Numbered from the stretch's first letter, positions 35,554-45,276 are shown. The stretch is 64,000 bases of DNA from Fimenecus sp045613685 (GCA_045613685.1 JAZLBL010000048.1:1-64000), one strand, 5' to 3'. Made by a program: numbers and translations. Notes: generated by a model from the letters alone, not told the origin.

Positions 35554-36999
35554 TTATACGCTTTTACGCCATGTTGCAGGCATAAAGAGAATAATCATTG
35601 GGAATATTTCAAGACGACCGATAAGCATATCGGCACAGAGAATGATTTTTGAGAAATCAGAAAATGCACTGAAATTTTCAATAGGACCTACTCTTGAAAG
35701 GCCAGGACCTAAGTTGCTGATACAAGTAACAACAGCTGTAAGTGTTGTTGAAAAATCAAAATGATTGAAAGATAAAAGTAATACTGAAACGCCAATTACA
35801 AAGATGTAAATGAGAAAATATGTTGTGTTTGTGCTAACAACATTTTTATCAATAATAGCGCCGTCAAGTTTGATTGCCTTTACTCGGTTTGGATTGATAG
35901 CTCTTCGAAGTTCTCTGAAAACAGATTTTGCAAGAATGAGCATTCTTCCGACTTTCAAGCCACCACCAGTTGAACCTGAACAAGCACCAAGGAACATCAA
36001 GACAATGATTATCATCTGTGAAAGTACAGGCCACTTGTTAAAGTCAGCTGTTACAAAGCCCGTTGTTGTAATAACAGAAACAACTTGGAAAATTGATTGA
36101 CGAAGAGCTGTGCCAAATGACTCAACGATTGGATAAATATCAACAGTGATAATTGCGAAACACACAAAGATAATAATGAGATATGTCCACAATTCTTCAC
36201 TCTTGAAAGCACGTTTAAATTGTCTTATAAGGATAAGATAAAAAAGGTTGAAGTTGATACCGAAAAGTGCCATAAACACAGTGATTACCATTTCAATACC
36301 CAGGTTATTATATGCGGCAATACTTGTGTTTTTAACACCAAATCCACCTGTGCCCGCTGTTGAGAAAGCGGTTGTCACACTATCAAAAAGTGGCATATCA
36401 CAACAGAGAAGTGCAATTATCTGTGCAATAGTGAAAACTGTATAGATAATGTAAAGAATTCTTGCTGTTACAGCTGTTTTAGAAACAATTTTACCCACAG
36501 TTGGTCCAGGTACTTCTGCACGAAGAATATGCATTGACTGCATATCTCTTTGTGGCAAGAAAGCAAGAACAAAAACGATGATTCCCATACCACCAATCCA
36601 GTGAGTAAATGAGCGCCAGAACAAAAGTGATTTTGGCAATGCTTCAATATCGGTGAGTATTGTTGCACCTGTTGTGCTGAAACCTGAAACTGTTTCGAAA
36701 AAAGCATCCACAGGCGAGAGAATTGAACCTGACAAAAGATATGGTAAAGCGCCAAAAATTGACATTAACACCCATGAAAGAGAAACAATAACTAAACCTT
36801 CTCGGGCGTAAACATGCTTGTCCTTTAATTTTGGAACAGTCATAAACAGACTGGTTAAAACTAACAAGCCTATTGTAATGAAAAAAGCATATTCAACTTT
36901 TTCTTTGTAATAGAGTGAAACCGTCATTGGCAAAAGCATAAGCAGTGCTTCTACTTGTAAAAGTCTGCCAACGGTTTTGAATACCATTCTGAAATTCAT
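35554..36999 (-). CDS. trkH: Trk/Ktr potassium transporter membrane subunit
   Basis: A 481-residue K+ channel-like subunit with four MPM repeats. The four pore loops are visible: VSGFSTTGATILTD near residue 105, FSTAGTGGFGVKN near 210, ITTTGFVTADF near 311 and ISNLGPGLSRVG near 427. The fourth filter is the usual degenerate one. It follows trkA, which supplies the gating ring. It could equally be called KtrB; the size of its partner favours TrkH/TrkA. Confidence 0.92.
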   Translation of the reverse strand: MNFRMVFKTVGRLLQVEALLMLLPMTVSLYYKEKVEYAFFITIGLLVLTSLFMTVPKLKDKHVYAREGLVIVSLSWVLMSIFGALPYLLSGSILSPVDAFFETVSGFSTTGATILTDIEALPKSLLFWRSFTHWIGGMGIIVFVLAFLPQRDMQSMHILRAEVPGPTVGKIVSKTAVTARILYIIYTVFTIAQIIALLCCDMPLFDSVTTAFSTAGTGGFGVKNTSIAAYNNLGIEMVITVFMALFGINFNLFYLILIRQFKRAFKSEELWTYLIIIFVCFAIITVDIYPIVESFGTALRQSIFQVVSVITTTGFVTADFNKWPVLSQMIIIVLMFLGACSGSTGGGLKVGRMLILAKSVFRELRRAINPNRVKAIKLDGAIIDKNVVSTNTTYFLIYIFVIGVSVLLLSFNHFDFSTTLTAVVTCISNLGPGLSRVGPIENFSAFSDFSKIILCADMLIGRLEIFPMIILFMPATWRKSV

Positions 37000-37008
37000 A
37001 AAAAATCC

Positions 37009-38364
37009 TTATTCAAAAATTTCGTTAATACTTCTTAATTTTTGGCTCTTTGAAACAACAATAACACTGTCACCAAGTTCGATTGCATCATTACCGCTTG
37101 GGAACATAACCTGATGATTACGGATGATGGCCGCAATAAGAGTGTCTTTGTTGATTTCAAGGTCTTTAAGTGGAACATCAATGCCCTTAAAGTCTTTATT
37201 GATTATAAATTCAAGTGCTTCGACCTGACCACCAACTAATTTATAAAGAGTCTGCACACTTGATTCGCCTGAATTTTCAAGGGCGCGAACATAACCAAGT
37301 ATTCTGTTAGCAGCAATGGCTTTTGATGAGAAAGCACTATCAACGCCAATGCTTTCGAGCACATCATAAGCAACACGATTTACCTTTGCAACAGTTTTAC
37401 GAATGCCAAGAGCAGAAGCGTACATAGCAGCAATAATGTTTTCTTCGTCAATTCTGGTAAGGGCAACAAAAGCGTCCTGATGTTTAAGACCTTGTTCCAT
37501 AAGGGTTGCTTTATCAGTACCATCACCAATGATAATATCAACATTTGGAAGATTTTCGCAAAGGTGTTCGCAACGGTCAGAGTCTATTTCGATAATTTTA
37601 ACATTATAGCCACCGGTTTCTGACAACTGACGAGCAAGATAATAACCCATCTTGCCACCACCGATAATCATAATGTTCTTTGTGCTGTGCTTATAAATGC
37701 CGAGACTTTTCATAAACTTCACAAGCACACCACGTGGCGCAGTAATGTGGATTTTATCACCTTTTTGAAGCACAAAATCACCACGAGGGATTATCACTTC
37801 ATTTTTGCGTTGAACGGCACAAATCAAAACTCTGTATTTGAATGTGTTGAAGATATCCATAAGTTTCATATCGCAAAGTGGATTGCCTTCTTCAAGTTTT
37901 AATTCTGCAAGGTCAACTTTTCCACGATAGAAAGATTCAATATTGATAGCATTAGGGAATCTTAACACTTTTGCAATTTCGTTTGCAGCATCAAGCTCGG
38001 GGTTGATAACCATACTGAGACCCAATTCGTCTTTGAAGAATGGTAATTGTTTTAAATATTCAGGGTTGCGCACGCGAGCAATAGTGTGCTCTGCACCAAT
38101 TTTCTTTGCAACAAGACAAGAGAGAATATTAAGTTCGTCAGATGAAGTTGCTGCAACAAAAACGTCTGCATCCCCGACACCTGCTTCAACCTGAATATCA
38201 TAGCTTGCACCATTGCCACAGATACCCATAACATCAAAGTTGTTTACCATTTGCTCAACGACTTTTTGGTCACGGTCAATAACAACCACATTGTGATTTT
38301 CAAGTGAAAGATATTCAACAAGTGTTGCACCGACTTTACCGTCACCAACGATTACTATGTTCAT
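37009..38364 (-). CDS. trkA: Trk system NAD-binding regulatory subunit
   Basis: A 451-residue cytoplasmic protein with two RCK halves. Each has a Rossmann motif: VGDGKVGATLVEYLS near residue 5 and IIGGGKMGYYLAR near 231, each followed by an acidic residue after the second strand (VIDRD and IIEID), and each half ends in a TrkA-C domain. It forms the nucleotide-sensing ring of the TrkH channel. It starts the trkA-trkH-alr unit on the minus strand. Confidence 0.94.
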   Translation of the reverse strand: MNIVIVGDGKVGATLVEYLSLENHNVVVIDRDQKVVEQMVNNFDVMGICGNGASYDIQVEAGVGDADVFVAATSSDELNILSCLVAKKIGAEHTIARVRNPEYLKQLPFFKDELGLSMVINPELDAANEIAKVLRFPNAINIESFYRGKVDLAELKLEEGNPLCDMKLMDIFNTFKYRVLICAVQRKNEVIIPRGDFVLQKGDKIHITAPRGVLVKFMKSLGIYKHSTKNIMIIGGGKMGYYLARQLSETGGYNVKIIEIDSDRCEHLCENLPNVDIIIGDGTDKATLMEQGLKHQDAFVALTRIDEENIIAAMYASALGIRKTVAKVNRVAYDVLESIGVDSAFSSKAIAANRILGYVRALENSGESSVQTLYKLVGGQVEALEFIINKDFKGIDVPLKDLEINKDTLIAAIIRNHQVMFPSGNDAIELGDSVIVVSKSQKLRSINEIFE

Positions 38365-38503
38365 AATTTTAGTCTCCGTTAAATGATTATAATTTCACTA
38401 AATAACATATTACCATAATATTATTGATTTTACAATATTTTTTAATAATTGACCTATTAAGAAATATGTGTTAAATTTAAATAAAAGAAAAGGGGATGCA
38501 ACT

Positions 38504-39430
38504 ATGAATAAAAAAGTGAAATTTTCTTTAATTGGATTGGGTAGTATTGCAGTTGCAGCAGCAGTCGCAGTCGGTGGATTTTTATCAGTTTATCCAATGA
38601 CACCTGATGTAGAAATTAAGTCAACACAGAACAGAGTTGAAAATAATAGTGAACTTTTAATTGCAAGTTATAATACCGCAGCTCCTTGGGGCAATCTCAT
38701 AAAAGGAACATATACAACTCGTCGTGCTCATCTTTTTGCACAACAGATAAATGATTTGATACCAGATTCATTGGGTGTGCAAGAAATCAATTCATTCTGG
38801 GTTGAGCATTTCAAAGAGCTTTTGCCACAATATGCTTATTATGGAATAAAACGTGGTGGTGACGGCGAAGAAAAAACATCTGAAATGAGCGGTATTTTCT
38901 ATCTTAAAGATAAATACAATCTTTTAGATAGTGGTACATTTTGGATTTCAAACACACCTGATACAGAGTCAAAATTCGATGGTGCTGCTTGTTATAGAAT
39001 TTGTTCTTATGCCGTGCTTGAAAACAAGGCAACTGGCTTTAAATATATTCATATGAATACCCACCTTGACCATGTAAGCACAGAAGCACAAAATCTTGGG
39101 GGCAATCTTATCCTTAACAAAGCTAATGAATTAAAACAGAAATATCCTGAAATTAAAATTATAATAACGGGTGACTTTAACCAAAGTATTGATGGCGAAG
39201 CAGTTAAAATTCTCAATGCAAACGGATTTGTAAGCGCTAATACCGTTGTTGAGAATGGTGATAAAATCGCAACCTATCATGGTTGGACAGGTGGAAAGGA
39301 AGATGCACCAATAGACTTCATTTTTGCTGATGACACAATGAAAATCAAGTCATATAATGTGCAAAATGAAAAAGTTGGAAATTCATTCGCATCAGACCAT
39401 TATATGATAACAGCAGATATAGAGTTTTAA
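38504..39430 (+). CDS. Secreted endonuclease/exonuclease/phosphatase-fold protein
   Basis: A 308-residue protein with an N-terminal membrane anchor or uncleaved signal (residues about 6-27) and an EEP (DNase I-like) catalytic domain outside the cell. Motifs: IASYNTA near residue 61, SLGVQEIN near 93 (metal Glu), MNTHLDHVS near 185, ITGDFNQS near 224 and SDHYMITADI at the C-terminus. Members cleave nucleic acids, sphingomyelin or phosphoinositides. This one's substrate is unknown. The start is ATG 38504 after AGGGGA. Confidence 0.82.
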   Translation: MNKKVKFSLIGLGSIAVAAAVAVGGFLSVYPMTPDVEIKSTQNRVENNSELLIASYNTAAPWGNLIKGTYTTRRAHLFAQQINDLIPDSLGVQEINSFWVEHFKELLPQYAYYGIKRGGDGEEKTSEMSGIFYLKDKYNLLDSGTFWISNTPDTESKFDGAACYRICSYAVLENKATGFKYIHMNTHLDHVSTEAQNLGGNLILNKANELKQKYPEIKIIITGDFNQSIDGEAVKILNANGFVSANTVVENGDKIATYHGWTGGKEDAPIDFIFADDTMKIKSYNVQNEKVGNSFASDHYMITADIEF

Positions 39431-39435
39431 GCATT

Positions 39436-39640
39436 GCATAAATTTGAATTTGTCTATCTCTTTTGTACAGTGATGTAACCTTGTAGGGGTCATTCACGAA
39501 TGACCCGTTCCAATTGAGAGATGTAACCTTTTCGGGCGATTCGTGAATCGCCCCTACAATAATTGCAACGCAGTTCCAAAATTATTCATTATTCATCATT
39601 CATTATTCATTAAAACAATTCGACAAACCCCAATTTGCAT
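39436..39640. repeat. Terminal-inverted-repeat element, copy A
   Basis: About 205 bp with no coding capacity. The left end has AAATTTGAATTTGTC and the right end GACAAACCCCAATTTG, which are near inverted repeats of each other. Inside are two palindromes, a TCA variant at 39487-39506 and GGGCGATTCGTGAATCGCCC at 39534-39553. After the second comes a low-complexity ATTCATT run. It shares its right arm with copy C and its left inner arm with copy B (inverted). Confidence 0.8.
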
Positions 39641-39643
39641 GTT

Positions 39644-39652
39644 TGCTATAAT
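39644..39652 (+). promoter_or_regulatory. Extended -10 promoter of the rubredoxin gene
   Basis: TTTGCTATAAT contains TGC immediately before TATAAT (39647-39652), an extended -10. No good -35 is seen; the end of repeat element A lies where it would be. Confidence 0.55.
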
Positions 39653-39690
39653 TCAACATAAACTATAAAAAAGATTAACGAGGTGTTTTT

Positions 39691-39849
39691 ATGGTTTATA
39701 TTTGTAAGGTTTGCAGTTGGATGTATGACGAAGAAGCAGGATGTCCTGAAATGGATATAACACCGGGTACAAAATTTGAAGAAATACCGGATGATTTTGA
39801 ATGTCCTATTTGTCATATAAGCAAAGAAGAATTCGCACAAGAAGATTAG
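39691..39849 (+). CDS. Rubredoxin
   Basis: A 52-residue reading frame too short for many ORF filters. It begins MVYICKVCSWMYDEEAG and ends with FECPICHISKEEF, giving the two CxxC loops (Cys5/Cys8 and Cys38/Cys41) that hold one iron, plus the Tyr and acidic pattern of rubredoxins. GAGGTG lies 6 bp before the ATG and a terminator directly follows. It would serve as a one-electron carrier, in anaerobes usually for oxygen or peroxide detoxification. It stands alone here without rubrerythrin. Confidence 0.92.
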   Translation: MVYICKVCSWMYDEEAGCPEMDITPGTKFEEIPDDFECPICHISKEEFAQED

Positions 39850-39873
39850 TAGGGTTTTAACCCTACTTTTTTT
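39848..39873 (+). terminator. Terminator after rubredoxin
   Basis: AGTAGGG pairs with CCCTACT and is followed by a run of seven T residues; the stem begins inside the stop codon. Confidence 0.85.
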
Positions 39874-39883
39874 ATAAATATAA

Positions 39884-39912
39884 TTGTATTTGCGCAATTT
39901 CTGTGATATACT
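39884..39912 (+). promoter_or_regulatory. Promoter of the glucosidase-permease operon
   Basis: TTGTAT at 39884-39889, 17-bp spacer ending in TGA, TATACT at 39907-39912. Confidence 0.6.
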
Positions 39913-39953
39913 TAATTTATATATATTCTAATAACAAATAGGGGTGTTATTTT

Positions 39954-41627
39954 ATGAACAAAGCATGGTATAAAGAAATGGTAGTTTACCAGATTTGGCC
40001 ACGTAGTTTTAAAGACTCAAACGGTGATGGCATCGGTGACCTTGAAGGTATTTATGAGAAACTTGACTATGTCAAGAGTATCGGAATTGATGCTATTTGG
40101 TTCTCACCACTTTTCAAATCACCAAACGCTGACTATGGTTATGATATTGCCGATTATATGGACATTAACCCTGAATATGGTGATATGGAAACATTCAAAA
40201 AAGTTCTTGCAGGTTGCCACGAGCGTGGTATGAAAGTTTTTATGGACCTTGTTGTTAACCATACATCAACTGAACATCATTGGTTCAAAGAAGCTTGCAA
40301 GAGTGTTGATAACCCATACCACGATTATTATATCTGGAGAAAAGGTAAGGGTAAAGATGGCAAAAGACCACCAAACAACTGGCTTTCAACTTTTGAAGGT
40401 GGCGCTTGGGAATATGTAGAATCAGTTGATGAATTCTATCTTCATGTGTTTACAAAAGGTCAGCCCGACCTTAATATGGATAATCCAAAGGTTAGAGAAG
40501 AAGTTAAGAATATTATGAAATTCTGGCTTGATATGGGTGTTGACGGATTCCGTGAAGACGTTATTACATACATTTCAAAGAAAGAGGGACTTCCAAACGG
40601 ATTCCCAATTCCTGTTGCTTGTGGTATGGAACATTATAACTGTGGCCCACATCTTTATGAGTATCTTAAAGAATTCCACGATGATGTTCTTTCAAAATAT
40701 GATTGTTTCACAGTTGGTGAAGGTCCACTTATCACACCTGAAAAAGTTCTTCGTTTCGTTAAAGAAGACGAAACTCAGGTTCTTAAAACAATGTTCAGTT
40801 TTGACCATCTTGAAGCAGACTGCTTTATGACAGACTGGATTAAGACTCCATTTAGCCTTAAAGCAATGAAGAAATGCTATCAGAAATGGTATGATGCTAT
40901 GAACGGTAAGGGTTGGCATACTCTCTATCTTGAAAACCACGACCATCCAAGAATAGTTGACCGTTACGGCTCACTTAAATACAGAGTTGAAAGCGCAAAA
41001 ATGCTTGCAACAATGTGCTATCTTCAAAAGGGTACTCCTTTCATTTATCAGGGTCAGGAAATTGGTATGACAAATATCGAACTCCATTCAATTGATGAAT
41101 TCAAGGATATGATTACATTCAATAACCAAAAGATGTTTAATAAACTCGGCATCAAGGGTGATAAGTTTGTTAAGATGGCAAACAAGGGCTCTCGTGAAAA
41201 CTCAAGAACTCCTGTTCAATGGGATGACTCAGCATTCGCAGGATTCTCAACAGTTGAGCCTTGGTTCAATCTCAACCCTAACTACACAGAAATCAACGTA
41301 GCACAAGCAGAGAAGGACGAAAACTCAATCCTTAACTATTATCGCAAACTTCTTAAATTCAGAAAAGAACACGAAGTTGCAATCTATGGTGATTTCAAAC
41401 AGTATTATGAAAATAGTAACGAACTTTTTGTTTATGAGAGAACACTTGATGGTGAAAAAGTTCTTGTTGTTTGTTCATTCACAGAAAAGAGTGTTCACTT
41501 CAAAGCTCCTGAAGGAATTAACCTTGCAGATGGTGAACTTGTTCTCAATAACTACAAGATTAATCCTGTTAATCGCAACGCTTTCGTAACTCGTCCTTAC
41601 GAAACAAGAGTTTACTACTTTAAATAA
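39954..41627 (+). CDS. GH13 alpha-glucosidase (oligo-1,6-glucosidase type)
   Basis: A 557-residue cytoplasmic alpha-glucosidase of the GH13 oligo-1,6-glucosidase/trehalose-6-phosphate hydrolase group. YQIWPRSFKDSNGDGIGDL near residue 11 is the group signature. The catalytic residues appear as GFREDVITY (nucleophile Asp, about 200), FTVGEGP (acid Glu, about 256) and LENHDHPR (Asp, about 330). In most relatives the first reads GFRMDV; the Glu in place of Met next to the nucleophile is uncommon. Two MFS permeases follow within 85 bp, which suggests an uptake and cleavage unit for a short alpha-glucoside. GGGGTG precedes the ATG. Confidence 0.92.
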   Translation: MNKAWYKEMVVYQIWPRSFKDSNGDGIGDLEGIYEKLDYVKSIGIDAIWFSPLFKSPNADYGYDIADYMDINPEYGDMETFKKVLAGCHERGMKVFMDLVVNHTSTEHHWFKEACKSVDNPYHDYYIWRKGKGKDGKRPPNNWLSTFEGGAWEYVESVDEFYLHVFTKGQPDLNMDNPKVREEVKNIMKFWLDMGVDGFREDVITYISKKEGLPNGFPIPVACGMEHYNCGPHLYEYLKEFHDDVLSKYDCFTVGEGPLITPEKVLRFVKEDETQVLKTMFSFDHLEADCFMTDWIKTPFSLKAMKKCYQKWYDAMNGKGWHTLYLENHDHPRIVDRYGSLKYRVESAKMLATMCYLQKGTPFIYQGQEIGMTNIELHSIDEFKDMITFNNQKMFNKLGIKGDKFVKMANKGSRENSRTPVQWDDSAFAGFSTVEPWFNLNPNYTEINVAQAEKDENSILNYYRKLLKFRKEHEVAIYGDFKQYYENSNELFVYERTLDGEKVLVVCSFTEKSVHFKAPEGINLADGELVLNNYKINPVNRNAFVTRPYETRVYYFK

Positions 41628-41639
41628 GAGGTACTTGCA

Positions 41640-42986
41640 ATGAATAACAATGGAAAACTTTCAAAACGTGTCTGGACAGGTATTTTGCTCTTTATGTTTA
41701 TGGGCTTGCTTGCTTGGAACGTTGAGAACATGTATTTTAACACATTCTTAAATGACTGTGTTTACAATGAAGGCATTTTAGGTGCTTCTTTAACACTTAC
41801 TGATGCAGTTAACATAATGGTTACACTTTCTGCAATTACTGCGGTCGTAACAACATTCATTATGGGTACACTCAGTGAAAAACTTAAAAACCGTAAAGCA
41901 TTTATTTCTTTTGGATATATTGCTTGGGGTATTGTAACTGCACTTTTTGGATTTATTACAAAAGATAATATTGCAAGTCTTTTCGGACTTACTGACCCTG
42001 GTGAGATTATTACAGCAACTGCTTGGGTTGTTATTATCATGGATATGATTATGACCTTTATGGGTTCAACAAGTAACGACTCGGCTTTCAATGCTTGGGT
42101 TACTGACGTTACAACTCCTGAGTCACGACCAAAGGTTGAAACTGCATCAACATTTATGGGATTCCTTGCAATGGGCTTAATTATGGTTGTTGGCTCAATG
42201 GCACAAGGTGGAGCAATTTCATACACCACTTTCTTTGTTGGAATGGGTGCTTTTGTTGCGATTGTCGGTGTTGCAGGTGTATTCCTTATTGATAATCCTA
42301 AGAAGTTTGAGAATGCAGAAAAGAGAAACACAAGTTATTGGGCAGACCTTTTCTATGGTTTCAGACCAAGTGTTATTAAAGAAAATAGCAGTCTTTATTT
42401 AGTTCTTGCATCTTTCTGTATTTTCAACTGTGCATTTCAAGTTTTCTTCCCATATCTTATAATTTATTTGGGCTCAGTTGTACTTCCTGCAAATGCAGAC
42501 ATTAATCTTCTTTCAGCAGGCGTTATTGTTCCTGCGATTATTTCAGTTGCTTCAATTATTGCGGGTATTGTAATTCTTATGAAGGTTGCTGTGAAGAGCA
42601 AACCAATAGCTTTCCTTACAAGCTCAGCACTTCTTATTGCGGGTCTCTTCATCCTTTCAACATCAACAAGTATCTGGACAATTATTGTCGGTATTGCACC
42701 AGTGCTTATCGGCTATCTTGTTCTTACAATTCAGCTCGGTGCTTCAACTCGTGACTATACACCACAGGATAATGTTGGCTTATTCCAAGGTATCAGAATG
42801 GTGTTCACAGTGCTTATTCCAATGGTAGTTGGACCAACACTTGGTAATATTGCAACAAAGAATACAACAGGTGCTGAAGATGTGCTTCCAACAAAAGCAA
42901 TTTTCCTTTATGCAGGCTTTGTAGCAATTTTCTTATTTATTCCAATTATTGCACTTCTTAAGAAAGAGAAGAAAAACGCAAAATAA
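41640..42986 (+). CDS. MFS permease, probable glucoside carrier, copy 1
   Basis: A 448-residue membrane protein with about 12 spans, MFS type. Conserved parts include the N-terminal RVWTGILLFMFMGLLAW and the internal GTLSEKLKNRKAFISFGYI (motif A-like region after span 2). It is 12 bp after the GH13 gene with AGAGGT before the ATG, so it very likely brings in that enzyme's substrate. It is clearly paralogous to the next gene across its whole length. Confidence 0.82.
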   Translation: MNNNGKLSKRVWTGILLFMFMGLLAWNVENMYFNTFLNDCVYNEGILGASLTLTDAVNIMVTLSAITAVVTTFIMGTLSEKLKNRKAFISFGYIAWGIVTALFGFITKDNIASLFGLTDPGEIITATAWVVIIMDMIMTFMGSTSNDSAFNAWVTDVTTPESRPKVETASTFMGFLAMGLIMVVGSMAQGGAISYTTFFVGMGAFVAIVGVAGVFLIDNPKKFENAEKRNTSYWADLFYGFRPSVIKENSSLYLVLASFCIFNCAFQVFFPYLIIYLGSVVLPANADINLLSAGVIVPAIISVASIIAGIVILMKVAVKSKPIAFLTSSALLIAGLFILSTSTSIWTIIVGIAPVLIGYLVLTIQLGASTRDYTPQDNVGLFQGIRMVFTVLIPMVVGPTLGNIATKNTTGAEDVLPTKAIFLYAGFVAIFLFIPIIALLKKEKKNAK

Positions 42987-43002
42987 TTTATTATTATCAA
43001 TG

Positions 43003-43025
43003 ACGCCTGAAATATGGCGTTTTTG
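43003..43025 (+). terminator. Weak terminator between the two MFS genes
   Basis: ACGCC pairs with GGCGT, five pairs, followed by TTTTTG. It may lower expression of the second permease rather than end transcription. Confidence 0.55.
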
Positions 43026-43057
43026 ATGTTTAAAGTAAGTCTATGAGGTAAAAAATT

Positions 43058-44449
43058 ATGAGTGACAATAAGGGGCAACTTACAGCACGCGTCTGGTTTG
43101 GTCTTGTTCTCTTTATATTTATGGGCTCAATGGCAGCAAACCTTCAAGGTACACTCACAAGTGTGTTTTTGGATAATACTGTTTTTGACCAAGGCTCAAT
43201 GGGTGCAAAAATCACATTGACTGACGCAGTTAATATTATTACTTCTGGTTCTGCTGTAATATCTTGTATCACTGCTTTTATTATGGGTACTCTTAGTGAA
43301 AAGCTTAGAAACAGAAAGATATTTATTTCTGCGGGTTACATCATTTGGGGCATAATGACAGTGCTTTTCGGTGTTATCAAAAAAGATGTCGTTGCCAAGA
43401 TGTTTGGTTATACTGATACGGTACAAATTGTTTCTACTACTGCTTGGATTATTATTGGATTTGCTTTTATGATGACAATTGTCCGTGCAACAAGTGACGA
43501 ATCTGTTTTTGACGCATGGGTAACCGACGTAACAACACCTAAGACAACTGTTATTGTTGAATCAATTTTCACTATTATGGGCTTTGCTACTACTGGTATA
43601 ATTACATATATGATTACAAAAGCGCAAACTGGTAAAGTTACTTATAATGCATTATTTGTGATGATTGGTGTTTTAGCAGTATTTGTTGGTATTGCAGGTT
43701 TCTATGTTATTGATAATCCGAAGAAGTTTGAAAACAAAGACAATGGTCCAAAAACAAGTTATTGGATAGACCTTTTTTATGGTTTTAGACCAAAGGCAAT
43801 TAAAGAAAACACAAACCTTTATTTGATTTTGCTGTCAGGTTGCACCTTCAACTGTGCGGTACAAAGTTTTATACCATATTTGATTATTTATTTCACTTCA
43901 GTTGTAATACCTGCAAATGGTGGTGAAGAATTGAATATTGGTGGTTTTGCCGTAATTGGTATTATGGCAATTACAATTGCACTTGAGACTGTTTTAATTT
44001 TAATGAAATTGGTTCAGAAAAAGAAAGCATATTCGTTTATTCCAAGTGTACTTTGTTTAATTGTTGGCTTGCTTATTCTTTCAGCGACTAAAAATATTTA
44101 TCTAATTATTATTGGCTTAACACCGGGCTTAATTGGCTATATAACAATTATGATTCAGTTTGGTGCGACAGTCCGTGATAATATTCCACAAGATAAGGTT
44201 GGCCTTTTCCAAGGTATTCGTACAGTTTTCCTTGGTATGATTCCGATGATTGTTGGTCCAACACTTGGTAATATTGCAGCAAAGAATTCGGATGTTACAT
44301 ATATGGAAAATGGTGCAGAAAAAGTGCTTCCAACAGAAATGATGTTCCTTTATGCAGCGGTTGTGGCTACACTTATCTTTATTCCAATGCTTGCTTTTTT
44401 AAAGAAAGATAGAGAAAAAGAAAAAGCCATTCAAGCAATGAGTGAATAA
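43058..44449 (+). CDS. MFS permease, probable glucoside carrier, copy 2
   Basis: A 463-residue MFS paralogue of the preceding gene, sharing blocks such as the LTDAVNII region near residue 56, GTLSEKLRNRKIFISAGYI, AWVTDVTTPK and the final VGPTLGNIAAKNS. Divergence is substantial, so the duplication is not recent. It may carry a different alpha-glucoside. GAGGT precedes the ATG and a strong terminator follows. Confidence 0.82.
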   Translation: MSDNKGQLTARVWFGLVLFIFMGSMAANLQGTLTSVFLDNTVFDQGSMGAKITLTDAVNIITSGSAVISCITAFIMGTLSEKLRNRKIFISAGYIIWGIMTVLFGVIKKDVVAKMFGYTDTVQIVSTTAWIIIGFAFMMTIVRATSDESVFDAWVTDVTTPKTTVIVESIFTIMGFATTGIITYMITKAQTGKVTYNALFVMIGVLAVFVGIAGFYVIDNPKKFENKDNGPKTSYWIDLFYGFRPKAIKENTNLYLILLSGCTFNCAVQSFIPYLIIYFTSVVIPANGGEELNIGGFAVIGIMAITIALETVLILMKLVQKKKAYSFIPSVLCLIVGLLILSATKNIYLIIIGLTPGLIGYITIMIQFGATVRDNIPQDKVGLFQGIRTVFLGMIPMIVGPTLGNIAAKNSDVTYMENGAEKVLPTEMMFLYAAVVATLIFIPMLAFLKKDREKEKAIQAMSE

Positions 44450-44456
44450 AATGCAG

Positions 44457-44492
44457 ACAACCTGCTGATTTGTTTCGGCAGGTTGTTTTAGT
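44457..44492 (+). terminator. Terminator after the MFS pair
   Basis: ACAACCTGC pairs with GCAGGTTGT across a 12-base loop, followed by T-rich sequence. Confidence 0.85.
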
Positions 44493-44507
44493 TTTAAGGT
44501 GATTAAA

Positions 44508-45242
44508 TTGACAGAGATACAAAAACGATTTGAAGATTTGGCAAATCGTTCGTTTGAAAGGAAATATACGATTTATTCTGATTTCTTAGGGCTTTCTGAG
44601 ATATCAGAACTTTGTGATGTGCGTCTTTCTGTGCCTGTTAATCTTTGGGGTGGATTTTCTGACGCCGAAAGGGTTGTTGCTTGTTTTGGAGATAGAGAAT
44701 ATTATAAAGACAACAAAGATTTTCCCATAAATTGCATTATGATTGAACCAGTTAATCAAAAATTTGCCGATACACTTTCACATCGTGACTTTTTAGGCTC
44801 ACTTATGGGGCTTGGCATCCGTCGTGAAATGCTGGGAGATATAATTATCAATGAAAATTGTGGCTATTTATTTGCGATAGATTCTATCTGTGATTATATA
44901 ATTGATAATCTGACTCAAGTTAAGCACACAACGGTTAAATGCTCACTGGTTGATGAAATTCCACAAAATGCTTTGCCAATCCCTGAAAGAAATGAAGTGA
45001 TTGTGTCATCAGAAAGACTTGATGTGTTGGTTTCTGCCGTTTATAATCTTTCACGAAGCAAGGCACAAGTTTTGTTTAATCAAGAAAAAGTGTTTATAAA
45101 TGGTGCAGTTAAAAGTAGCTCCTTTGTAGCAAAAACAGGTGACAAAATATCTGTCCGCGGATATGGCAGATTTATTTATAACGGAGTTTTGCGACACACG
45201 AAAAAAGACAGATGCGTTGTTGAATTCTTAATATATAAGTAA
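44508..45242 (+). CDS. ylmH: S4-domain RNA-binding protein (YlmH family)
   Basis: A 244-residue protein with the YlmH arrangement: an N-terminal and middle domain (FLGLSEISELC..., GGFSDAERVVACFGD and LGSLMGLGIRREMLGDI near residue 100) and a C-terminal S4 RNA-binding domain (about 168-230: RLDVLVSAVYNLSRSKAQ...). YlmH acts in ribosome-associated quality control or division in Firmicutes. The start is TTG 44508 with AAGGTG six bases upstream; a GTG at 44499 overlaps that site. Here it is away from the usual ylm/div cluster. Confidence 0.88.
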   Translation: MTEIQKRFEDLANRSFERKYTIYSDFLGLSEISELCDVRLSVPVNLWGGFSDAERVVACFGDREYYKDNKDFPINCIMIEPVNQKFADTLSHRDFLGSLMGLGIRREMLGDIIINENCGYLFAIDSICDYIIDNLTQVKHTTVKCSLVDEIPQNALPIPERNEVIVSSERLDVLVSAVYNLSRSKAQVLFNQEKVFINGAVKSSSFVAKTGDKISVRGYGRFIYNGVLRHTKKDRCVVEFLIYK

Positions 45243-45276
45243 AACCACTTGACTGAAAATCAAGTGGTTTTATTTC
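45242..45276. terminator. Bidirectional terminator between convergent genes
   Basis: AAACCACTTGA pairs with TCAAGTGGTTT around an 8-base loop, with T-rich sequence to either side. Confidence 0.85.

Noticed and set aside
39579..39611. Short ATTCATT repeats as a possible CRISPR or origin iteron array
   Set aside because: The units are about 7 bp, directly adjacent without spacers, and occur identically in element copy C; no cas or replication genes are near.
39646..39897. Minus-strand frame of 83 codons
   Set aside because: It lies opposite the rubredoxin gene, which has family motifs, a ribosome site and a terminator on the plus strand.
41640..44449. The two MFS genes as one gene split by a frameshift
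   Set aside because: Each is full length with its own start, ribosome site and 12 spans, and they align to each other end to end.
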